From assembly GCF_022179445.1 (NCBI RefSeq), contig NZ_BPQU01000020.1, forward strand, positions 33,305 through 97,304: DNA of 64,000 nucleotides, in the 5' to 3' direction. Below are positions 50,962 to 58,658 of this stretch, in pieces. Positions within the stretch are counted from its first letter, which is position 1; each line of letters begins with the position of its first letter. A program made the translations under genes and the position numbers. The stretch is from Methylobacterium mesophilicum. Its GTDB lineage: Bacteria; Pseudomonadota; Alphaproteobacteria; Rhizobiales; Beijerinckiaceae. The notes under the pieces are model-generated. The model was not told where the DNA came from. It searched no databases and saw only the letters and a program-made list of their open reading frames with translations.

Positions 50962-52497
50962 TCAGGCCGTCTGCCCTGCTCTTCGCTCGCTCACCCACCG
51001 CGCCGCGTCGGCCCGGGGGGCGACCACGTCGGTGTCGGTGCGCAGCTGCGGGCTGTAGGCCGGGTCGTCGGTCAGCACGTCGTGCCAGCGGCGCAGGAAA
51101 CGGGAGATCTGGGAGCCCGGGGCGAAGCTGGTCTGCCGCGAGGCGCTCTCGTGGTGCGCCATCTCGGCGAACGGCGTGTAGACGATGCGGTAGCCGAGCA
51201 TCCGCAGCTTGAAGCACAGGTCGACGTCGTTGAAGTCGAGGGCGAAGCTCTCGTCGAAGCCGTTCACCGCTTCCAGCACCGCCTTGCGCGTGGCGAACAG
51301 CGCGCCCGTCACCGACGAGCAGTCGCGATGCGCCAGCGCCCAGTCGCCGTAGGTCGGCTCGGCCGCGTCGCGGTTGTACCAGGGATGGGCGCAGACATCG
51401 AAGATGCCGCCGAACATGCCGGCATGCTGGATCTTGCCGCTCGGGAACAGCAGCCGCCCGCCGACGCCGCCGACGCCGCGGTCGAGCGCGAAGGTCAGCA
51501 GCGCCTCGATCCAGCCGGGGCGGCGCACCACGAGGTCGTCGTTCATCAGGATGACGAGGTCGGTCTCGGCGGCGCGCCAGAGGGTATTCATCTTGGCCGC
51601 GTAGTTGAACGGCGCGCCCTCGGGCCGCGTGGTGAGCAGGCGGGTCACCGCGAACCGGTCGGAGCGGCCCCGGTAGATCGCGTCGTCGGTCTTGTCGTCG
51701 CCGATCAGCACCCGGATCCGGTCCGCCGGGTAGCTGCTGCGGGCGAGGCTGTCGAGGAAGGTGATGACGTGCGGCTTGGCGCCCGCGATCGGGCTCCCGT
51801 CCTCGTTCCGGGGCCGGGTCTGGGCGGTGGGCACCACCAGGGTCACGACTGGGCGCGCATCGAGGCTGCGGCGGATCTCCAGCGTGTCCGGAGTCAGGCC
51901 GGGGGCGGTGCGCAGGGACGCGCCCGAGCCCTGGAACCAGCGGTCGAGCACGTCGGCGCGGGCGGCGCGCTTCGCCTTCGGGCGGGCGAGCGGCGAGGCG
52001 ATCAGCGTCTGCGGGATCCGGTCGATGCCGACGCCCGCCGAGAGCGCGTCGAGCAGCAGCCGGAACCAGGCGGCGTTGCCGGTACGCCGGCCGAAATCCG
52101 GGGTCAGGCCTGCCAGGGCCGAGACGCGGATCACCAGCGGGAAGCCGATATAGTCGTCGGCCATGAGGAGTGCCGGGTTGAAGGCCGGCTTGCAATGGAC
52201 GCTGCGGACCTGGCCCGCGCCGTCCACCACGGCGTCGTCGCCGTAGAAGATGCCGATATCCGGCCGCTCGGCCATCGCGGCGAGGATCGGCGCGAACAGG
52301 TCCGGATGCAGATCGGACGCGGCCGGGGCCACGAACACGGCCCGGCAGGCGGGAAGCTGGCCGGCGGCGATCTGGCCGAGCTTCCGCTCGTCGACCGGGT
52401 GGAACCGCTCGTCGAGGGGTAGCGGCAGGATCGCGTCCGGCCAGGCGTGCGCGCTCCAGGAGGCCGACGGGGCCGGGACCGGTTTTTTGTTCAACAC
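50962..52497 (-). CDS. Glycosyltransferase family 2-containing protein
   Basis: A 511-residue protein. The N-terminal 200 residues are a divergent region with YGDDAV, and the GT2 domain runs from VTLVVPTAQTRPRNEDGS, with AETDLVILMNDDLVVRRPGWIEALL (DxD-type nucleotide-sugar site) and GGRLLFPSGKIQHAGM. The segment FDESFALDFNDVDLCFKLRMLGYRIVYTP is typical of rhamnan/polysaccharide GT2 enzymes. It starts with GTG 17 bases after the large glycosyltransferase gene, so both are one transcript. Confidence 0.87.
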   Translation of the reverse strand: MLNKKPVPAPSASWSAHAWPDAILPLPLDERFHPVDERKLGQIAAGQLPACRAVFVAPAASDLHPDLFAPILAAMAERPDIGIFYGDDAVVDGAGQVRSVHCKPAFNPALLMADDYIGFPLVIRVSALAGLTPDFGRRTGNAAWFRLLLDALSAGVGIDRIPQTLIASPLARPKAKRAARADVLDRWFQGSGASLRTAPGLTPDTLEIRRSLDARPVVTLVVPTAQTRPRNEDGSPIAGAKPHVITFLDSLARSSYPADRIRVLIGDDKTDDAIYRGRSDRFAVTRLLTTRPEGAPFNYAAKMNTLWRAAETDLVILMNDDLVVRRPGWIEALLTFALDRGVGGVGGRLLFPSGKIQHAGMFGGIFDVCAHPWYNRDAAEPTYGDWALAHRDCSSVTGALFATRKAVLEAVNGFDESFALDFNDVDLCFKLRMLGYRIVYTPFAEMAHHESASRQTSFAPGSQISRFLRRWHDVLTDDPAYSPQLRTDTDVVAPRADAARWVSERRAGQTA

Positions 52498-52514
52498 GGC
52501 GCGTCTCCCGGGCG

Positions 52515-55500
52515 TCAGCTACGTTCGGCCTTGAGAAGACGAGACAGGCTCGCCTCCATGGCGGCGGCCACCGCGCCGATCGACAGGCGCTCGCGGATCC
52601 GGGCGCGGGCGGCGGCGCCGATCCGCGCGGCATCGCCACTCGTCACCGTCCGGGCGGCGTCGGTGAGCGCGCGGGCGAGGTCGTCCTCGTCCACCTGCCC
52701 CCATTCGGCGCCGCGCAGATACGGCCCGTAGGTCTGGTCCAGGGCGGCGATCTCGGCCTTCACCGGGAAGCCGCAGGTGGCGTCGAGGAAGTCGCGGCTG
52801 CCGCCGTAATCGGTGGCGACCACGACCTTGCCCATCTCCATCGCCTCGGCGATCGTCAGGCCGAAGCCTTCCGAGGAATGCGACGAGGCGTAGACCGCGC
52901 AGAGCTCGAACAGGGCGCCGAGCTCGTTCTGGGACAGCGGCTGGTCGATCACCACCACGTCCCCGGCCTTGCCGACGAGGTCGAGCAGCTTCTTGCCCTC
53001 GTCGGGCAGGTCGAACACGTGCTTGGTCTTGAGCACGAGCTGCCAGCCGGATTGCGCCAGCGCCGCCGCCCGGAACGCGCGGATCAGCGCGTGCGGGTTC
53101 TTGCGGGCGAGGTAGCTCGACCCGTCGAAGGCGTAGAGGATGACGCGTCTGGCCGGGTCGATGGAGAACGCCTTGCGCAGGTTGGCCTTGGCGGCGGCGC
53201 TCGCCGGCTCGCCGGGCTCGTTCTCGACCACGTAGGGCACGACATCGACCGGGATGTCGGTGATCTGGCGGAAGATCGCGGCGCAGAACTCGGTCGGCGC
53301 CCAGATCGCGTCGAGGCCGTCCACGGTGGGCAGCCAGCCGCCGGGGACGTGCGAGGTCTCCCAGACGAACAGCCCGATCTTGAGCCGGGCGCTCGCGGTG
53401 ATGCCGAGCTGGCGCTCGCTCATCAGGGAGTGCCAGCTGTCGCCATTGAAATGCACCAGGGCGACGTCCGGCGCCCCCGAGAAGGTCCGGGCCTGCCAGC
53501 CCGGCCCGACCCGGGCATGGACGTGGAACGACCGCTCCATCGGATGCACGTTCAGGGCGAACGGCGCCCGGTGCAGCGCCCGCACGTAGCTGCGCGCCGC
53601 GACGCCGAGCCCGTTGGCGTAGTTCATCGGCGAGACGTAGGAGACGCGCAAGGGCCGCTCCGGCGCCTTCGGCCTGCGCAGGTCGGCCCAGATCTTGGGG
53701 CCGGGATACGTGAAGGTCTGGTCGAGCCGGTCGAGGTCGAAGCCGCGCTCGCCGATCGCCTCGCGCACCGCCGCGCCGCCGATCGCGGCGTGCTCGCCCA
53801 GGAGCGAGCGCTTCACGAACGGGAAGCCCTGGGTGAGCATGTTCTCCCAGTCGAACAGGGTGCGGTTGTTGCGCGGGTCGTTGACCAGCGTCATGTGCTT
53901 ATTCTGGGCCGAGAACAGGCTGCGCATGCCGAGCCCCGCGGCCCGCATCCGCCCGGAGAAGGTCAACTCGTACTCGGTGATGACCGTGTTCTTGTCCGGC
54001 CAGTTCGCCACCGACTGGATGAAGTGGTTGAACGCGTACGACGACACGCAGCGCTTCTTCAGGGCCAGGAAGAAGCTTTGCAGGTGGTGACTGTAGTAGA
54101 AGTTGTCTGCGAGCCCGATCACCGCCTCCGGGTAGGCATCGATCTTCGACAGCAGCCCCGCGAAGTCGCCGCTGTCGAGGGGGCCGACCAGGCTGTCGTT
54201 GGCGAGGTACAGGGTCTCGGAATCGAGCAGGTCGTCGTCCTCCAGGAGGACATGCGCCCAGGCCGCGAAGTCGAATCCGGTGTTCTCGCGCAGGTAGGCC
54301 GAGGCGCAGAGCTTCAGGATCGCCTCCGGCACCGCGGTCTTGTGCTGGTCGGCCGCGATGATGAGCACGATGTCGATGCCGTTCTCAGAAAACGCCCGCA
54401 GGTAGGGCTCGACATGGCCGCGGATGCGCCCCTCCGGCGCGTGGGTGATGAACAGGGCGGTGCGGCCGTGCCGGCGCGGCTCCCGCTTCAGGCAGGACAG
54501 CCGGGCGTCGGCGGCCTCCGGGACCGCGGTGCCGGCGACCCGGCGGGTCAGCCGGCCGGCCTCAAGCCCGGTCGTGACGTAATCGACCAGGGGGTTGAGC
54601 CCGAGCGCCGCGACGCGGGGGTAGCGGGCGAGGTACCAGGGCGCGTCGAAGCGCGGGGACGGGCTCGTGCGCCGGCCGTTATCGGACAGGAAATGCGCGA
54701 GCGGATTAGCCTCCGTCTCGTCGTCGGCGAGATAGGTCTTGGTGTACCAGCGCGTGTCGAACCAGGGGCCGGGATCGAGTCCCTCCCGGGCGCCGTGCTC
54801 CAGGAAGTGCACCAGCGGGTTGAGGCTGTCGGCGCGCACCGCCGCCGACTGCGCGGCGTACCAATCGGGGTCGAACAGGGGATGCGGGGCGTAGCGGCGG
54901 TATCCGCCGGCCATCACGTAATGCTCCAGCGGCTCGAGCCCGCTGGTCTCGGCCTCGGGGCAGCGCCCACGGTAGAACTCGGCATCGAAGATCCCGGAGC
55001 GGCGGATCAGGTCGACGTGCCGCGACAGCCCGGCGAATTCCTCGGGGTTGCGCAGGTAGCCCTGCTTCCGCCCGGTCTCGAAATAGTGACTGAGCGCGAT
55101 GCCGCCCGCCTCCCGGGCATCCGGGTAGCGCGATCGGTACCAGGCGGAGTCGAACAGCGGCGACGGGTCGGTGTCGGGGCTCTTCAGGAAGTGGAAGAAC
55201 GCCCGGGCGCGGGCGTCGGCGCCGCCGAGATAGCGCTGCGCGTACCAGTCCGGGTCGAACAGCGGGTTGGGGGCGATGCCGGCGTCGGCGCCGCGCTCGA
55301 CGTAGTGGATCAGCGGGTTCACGCCCTCGGCGCGCAGGCCCGGGACGGCGTCGAGGTAGCGGTCGCCGTGGAACAGCGGCGACGGCCAGCGGCCCTCGCG
55401 CCCGCCATGCACCGCGTAGTGCACGAGCGGGTCAATCCCCTCGCCGACCACGTCGGGATAGCGCCGCCCGTACCAGGCCGGATCGAACAGGCCCGAGGCC

Positions 55501-55622
55501 TTCACGGCCGCCACCAGATCCGCCTGACGGGGCTCGCTCGTCCGCCGCCGCTTCAGGCGCCGGGCCAGCGGGCGCGTGAGGGACCGCGCGGGCCCGGCGA
55601 CGAACACATCTCGAAGGCGCAT
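52515..55622 (-). CDS. Large mosaic polysaccharide protein: FDxxWY repeats, RgpF-like domain, GT4 domain
   Basis: A 1035-residue protein with three parts. The first 370 residues hold about eight copies of a 50-residue motif (F(D/H)xxWYxxRYPDVxxxGxxPLxHYxxxGxxEGR). The middle part (about 390-660) is a rhamnan-synthesis F (RgpF)-type domain with LFITHAPEGRIRGHVEPYL, ENTGFDFAAW and ANDSLVGPL. The last 370 residues are a GT4 glycosyltransferase with SSEGFGLTIAEAMEMGK as EX7E. It probably builds a rhamnose-containing surface polysaccharide. The start at 55622 is chosen over an in-frame upstream codon. Confidence 0.87.
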   Translation of the reverse strand: MRLRDVFVAGPARSLTRPLARRLKRRRTSEPRQADLVAAVKASGLFDPAWYGRRYPDVVGEGIDPLVHYAVHGGREGRWPSPLFHGDRYLDAVPGLRAEGVNPLIHYVERGADAGIAPNPLFDPDWYAQRYLGGADARARAFFHFLKSPDTDPSPLFDSAWYRSRYPDAREAGGIALSHYFETGRKQGYLRNPEEFAGLSRHVDLIRRSGIFDAEFYRGRCPEAETSGLEPLEHYVMAGGYRRYAPHPLFDPDWYAAQSAAVRADSLNPLVHFLEHGAREGLDPGPWFDTRWYTKTYLADDETEANPLAHFLSDNGRRTSPSPRFDAPWYLARYPRVAALGLNPLVDYVTTGLEAGRLTRRVAGTAVPEAADARLSCLKREPRRHGRTALFITHAPEGRIRGHVEPYLRAFSENGIDIVLIIAADQHKTAVPEAILKLCASAYLRENTGFDFAAWAHVLLEDDDLLDSETLYLANDSLVGPLDSGDFAGLLSKIDAYPEAVIGLADNFYYSHHLQSFFLALKKRCVSSYAFNHFIQSVANWPDKNTVITEYELTFSGRMRAAGLGMRSLFSAQNKHMTLVNDPRNNRTLFDWENMLTQGFPFVKRSLLGEHAAIGGAAVREAIGERGFDLDRLDQTFTYPGPKIWADLRRPKAPERPLRVSYVSPMNYANGLGVAARSYVRALHRAPFALNVHPMERSFHVHARVGPGWQARTFSGAPDVALVHFNGDSWHSLMSERQLGITASARLKIGLFVWETSHVPGGWLPTVDGLDAIWAPTEFCAAIFRQITDIPVDVVPYVVENEPGEPASAAAKANLRKAFSIDPARRVILYAFDGSSYLARKNPHALIRAFRAAALAQSGWQLVLKTKHVFDLPDEGKKLLDLVGKAGDVVVIDQPLSQNELGALFELCAVYASSHSSEGFGLTIAEAMEMGKVVVATDYGGSRDFLDATCGFPVKAEIAALDQTYGPYLRGAEWGQVDEDDLARALTDAARTVTSGDAARIGAAARARIRERLSIGAVAAAMEASLSRLLKAERS

Positions 55623-55748
55623 GGTGTGTACCGGATACGCGGGAGGCCCGCTGTGCTGCCTACGCCGCAATCCGCGAGAGACATCAGGAGGTTCAGCCGG
55701 TCGCCCCGGCCTCGCGCGCCTTCCTACTGGTCCGGCTCGCCCGCGCCA

Positions 55749-55778
55749 AGGGCCAGGACAGGTTGGGCCAGGACAGGT
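55749..55778. repeat. Tandem 15-bp repeat upstream of the Fae homologue
   Basis: GGGCCAGGACAGGTT occurs twice in direct tandem, about 135 bases before the Fae-like gene. It could be a regulator site or a replication slip. Confidence 0.6.
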
Positions 55779-55913
55779 TCACCGAGCCGGCAGCGGCATC
55801 GCGGCGGAGCCGACGGATGCCGGAGCGCGTGCTAGAGGGGGCGCCGTCGATCCAGTCGGCACGGCCGCAGCGGCCGCCCCCGCCCCGTGCCGCAACCCAG
55901 GGAGCCTACCTTT

Positions 55914-56462
55914 ATGAGTGAACGCATCATCCTCCGCGCCGGCGAGGCGCTCGTGGCGGGCGGCCCGCCGAACACCGCGTCCGAGCCGGAGGTCATCATC
56001 GGCGAGCTGGACGGTCCGGTCGGCACCGCGATCGCGACGCTGACGGGCGACCAGGTGGTCGGCCACAGCCGCGTCTTCGCGCTCCTCAACACCGACATCA
56101 TGGTCCGGCCGGTGACGCTCTGCGTCTCCAAGGTCAGCGTGACCGAGAGCAAGTACACCTCGATCCTGATGGGCACGGTGCAGTTCGCCATCGCCAACGG
56201 CGTGCTCGACGCCGTGCGGGCGGGCTACATCCCCAAGGAGAAGGCCAACGACCTCGGCATCATCTGCTCGGTCTGGCTCAGCCCCGGCGTGATCCAGGCC
56301 GAGACGGTGGATCACAAGGCGCTGTTCGAGATCCAGCGCAAGGGCATGACCGAGGCGATCCGCAAGGCCATGACCAACGAGCCGTCGATCGACTGGCTGC
56401 TCGAGAACCAGGACAAGATCGTGCACAAGTATTACACCATGGGTCTCGAAGGTAAGATCTGA
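55914..56462 (+). CDS. Formaldehyde-activating-enzyme (Fae) family protein, divergent
   Basis: A 182-residue Fae-fold protein. Canonical Fae condenses formaldehyde with tetrahydromethanopterin. Conserved features here are RAGEALVAG, EVIIGELDGPVGTAIATL, GHSRVFALLNTDIMVRPVTLCVSKVSV and ILMGTVQFAIANGVLDAVRAGYIPKEKANDLGIICSVWL. The segment that holds the proposed catalytic His in Fae (AHIDLIIG) reads SEPEVIIG here, with Glu in place of His, so it may not catalyse the usual reaction. Methylobacteria encode several such paralogues. A ribosome site (GGGAGCC) lies upstream. Confidence 0.87.
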   Translation: MSERIILRAGEALVAGGPPNTASEPEVIIGELDGPVGTAIATLTGDQVVGHSRVFALLNTDIMVRPVTLCVSKVSVTESKYTSILMGTVQFAIANGVLDAVRAGYIPKEKANDLGIICSVWLSPGVIQAETVDHKALFEIQRKGMTEAIRKAMTNEPSIDWLLENQDKIVHKYYTMGLEGKI

Positions 56463-56481
56463 ACCGCGTCCTGAAACAAGC

Positions 56482-56526
56482 GTGCCCGGGAGCGGTGGAG
56501 GACCGAACGACTTCGCTCCCGGGCAC
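56482..56526 (+). terminator. Stem-loop after the Fae-like gene
   Basis: GTGCCCGGGAGCG pairs with CGCTCCCGGGCAC around a 19-base loop. There is no T-run, so it may be a factor-dependent or RNA-stabilising hairpin and not an intrinsic terminator. Confidence 0.5.
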
Positions 56527-56732
56527 CGGCCGGCGCCCAAAAACGTAAGGGTGCGCGGCTGCCCGGAGGCGGCGCCCCCGAGGCTGGCAACCGGAGTTGC
56601 ATTGCCTCGCGGATCCGACCGCGAATCGGCGTGCGGCGATCCCGACCTTGCCAGCCCGGTGCGAACGGCCCCACATTGACCGGATGACCGGAGGGGCGCC
56701 TCGGGTGCCCTGCACAGGAGACGGACAACGGC

Positions 56733-57737
56733 ATGACGCAGGCGATCAGCCCGGCCACCAGCCTCGACGACGGCATCGTGGCCACCGCGGAGAGCTGCCT
56801 CGCCGCCGTGGGTCAGGCCCGGGACGCGATCCACGGGGTGATCTTCGGCCAGGAGAAGGTCGTCGATCTCGCCCTGGTGACGATCCTGGCCGGCGGCCAC
56901 GGCCTCCTCGTCGGCCTGCCGGGTCTCGCCAAGACCAAGCTGGTGGAGACGCTGGGCACGGTGCTCGGCCTCGACGCCCGGCGCGTGCAGTTCACCCCGG
57001 ACCTGATGCCGTCCGACATCCTCGGCACCGAGATCCTTGAGGAGGATGCCGAGCGCCGCCGGGCGTTCCGGTTCGTGCAGGGGCCGGTCTTCACCCAGCT
57101 CCTGATGGCCGACGAGATCAACCGGGCGAGCCCGCGGACGCAGTCGGCCCTGCTCCAGGCGATGCAGGAGGGCCACGTCTCGGTGGCCGGCGCCCGCCAC
57201 GACCTGCCGCGGCCGTTCCACGTGCTCGCCACCCAGAACCCGATCGAGCAGGAGGGTACCTACCCGCTGCCCGAGGCGCAGCTCGACCGGTTCCTGCTGG
57301 AGATCGACGTCGGCTATCCCGACCGCGCCGCCGAGCGCCGCATCCTGATCGAGACCACCGGCATCGACGAGGTGCGCCCGCACGCCGTGATGTCCACCGA
57401 CCAGTTGCTCACCGCCCAGCGCCTGGTGCGTCGGCTGCCCGTGGGCGAGGCCGTGGTCGAGGCGATCCTCGACCTCGTGCGCGCCGCCCGGCCCGATGGC
57501 GGCGACCCGCTGGTGAAGGACAAGCTGCTCTGGGGTCCCGGCCCCCGCGCCAGCCAGGCGCTGACGCTCGCGGCCCGCGCTCGGGCGCTGATCGAGGGCC
57601 GGGTCGCGCCCTCGGTCGCCGACGTGAAGGCCCTGGCCGAGCCGGTGCTCAAGCACCGGATGGCGCTCAGCTACACCGCCCGCGCCGACGGCGAGACCAT
57701 CGAGGGCCTGATCGGCAAGCTCGCCGAGAAGCTTTAG
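56733..57737 (+). CDS. MoxR-family AAA+ ATPase
   Basis: A 334-residue AAA+ chaperone-like ATPase. Walker A is GLPGLAKTKLVETLG and Walker B LLMADEINRASPRTQSALLQAMQEG; sensor motifs include NPIEQEGTYPLPEAQLDRF and the GPRAS arginine region. MoxR proteins usually act with VWA-domain proteins in assembling or metallating protein complexes. The next genes encode a DUF58 protein (VWA-like), a BatA/DUF4159 protein and a further large membrane protein; the set is typical of Alphaproteobacteria. Confidence 0.93.
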   Translation: MTQAISPATSLDDGIVATAESCLAAVGQARDAIHGVIFGQEKVVDLALVTILAGGHGLLVGLPGLAKTKLVETLGTVLGLDARRVQFTPDLMPSDILGTEILEEDAERRRAFRFVQGPVFTQLLMADEINRASPRTQSALLQAMQEGHVSVAGARHDLPRPFHVLATQNPIEQEGTYPLPEAQLDRFLLEIDVGYPDRAAERRILIETTGIDEVRPHAVMSTDQLLTAQRLVRRLPVGEAVVEAILDLVRAARPDGGDPLVKDKLLWGPGPRASQALTLAARARALIEGRVAPSVADVKALAEPVLKHRMALSYTARADGETIEGLIGKLAEKL

Positions 57738-57739
57738 CC

Positions 57740-58651
57740 TTGGTCGGGACCCACGCCCTCGACTCCGAACGGCGCACCCCCGGCAGGCGCGAGAGCGAGG
57801 GCGCGACGGCCCTCTCCGAAAGGATGCCCCGCCTCGTGCTGGAGGCGCGGCGGGTGTCGAGCCTCCTGGCCCACGGCCTGCACGGCCGCCGCCGGGCCGG
57901 TCCGGGCGAGAGCTTCTGGCAGTTCCGCCCCTTCGTCACCGGCGAGGCCGCGGCGCGGGTCGACTGGCGCCGCTCGGCCCGGGACGACCGGCTCTACGTG
58001 CGCGAGCGGGAATGGGAGGCGGCCCACAATATCTGGCTGTGGATGGACCGCTCCGCCTCGATGGGGTTTTCGTCCGACCTAGCCTCGGCGTCGAAGGTCG
58101 AGCGCGCCCTGGTCCTCGGGCTCGCGCTCGCCGACGCCTTCGTGGAGGGCGGCGAGCGGGTCGGGCTCCTGGGGCTGACCCGGGCGACGGCGTCGCGGGG
58201 GATCGTCGAGCGGATGATCCAGGCCTTGGTCGCCGACAAGGCCGGCCTGGAGCAGGACCTGCCGCCCCGTGCGAGCCCGGCGCGCTTCGACGAGGTCGTG
58301 CTGATCGGCGACTTCCTCACCGATCCGAGCCGGATCGCGACCGCAATCCAGGCCCTGGCCGGACGGGGCAGCCGCGGCCACCTGCTGATGGTCGTGGATC
58401 CGATCGAGGAGACCTTCCCGTTCTCGGGCCAGGCCGTGCTGCACGATCTCGAAGGCGGGCTCAGCCTCGATATCGGCGATGCCGGCGCCTGGGGCGACCG
58501 CTACCGCGCCCGCATCGCCGAGCACCGCGCCGCCCTGCAGGCGATCGCCCGCCAGCAGGGCTGGACGCTCACCATCCACCGCACCGACCGCCCGGCGAGC
58601 GAGGCGGCCCTGCGGCTCGCCACGCTGATCGCCGCGCGCGGCCCGGAGTGA
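57740..58651 (+). CDS. DUF58 protein (VWA-like)
   Basis: A 303-residue protein. The core DUF58 signature FRPFVTGEAAARVDWRRSARDDRLYVREREWE is followed by a von-Willebrand-like fold with WLWMDRSASMGF and later LIGDFLTDP. The proposed start is TTG or GTG just after the moxR stop (57735-57737); no ATG fits better, so coupling with moxR is likely. It is the partner usually found beside MoxR. Confidence 0.9.
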   Translation: MVGTHALDSERRTPGRRESEGATALSERMPRLVLEARRVSSLLAHGLHGRRRAGPGESFWQFRPFVTGEAAARVDWRRSARDDRLYVREREWEAAHNIWLWMDRSASMGFSSDLASASKVERALVLGLALADAFVEGGERVGLLGLTRATASRGIVERMIQALVADKAGLEQDLPPRASPARFDEVVLIGDFLTDPSRIATAIQALAGRGSRGHLLMVVDPIEETFPFSGQAVLHDLEGGLSLDIGDAGAWGDRYRARIAEHRAALQAIARQQGWTLTIHRTDRPASEAALRLATLIAARGPE

Positions 58652-58658
58652 GGCCGCC

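Noticed and set aside
52878..55835. 985-codon plus-strand frame over the mosaic glycosyltransferase
   Set aside because: Shadow of the real minus-strand gene, without recognisable domains.
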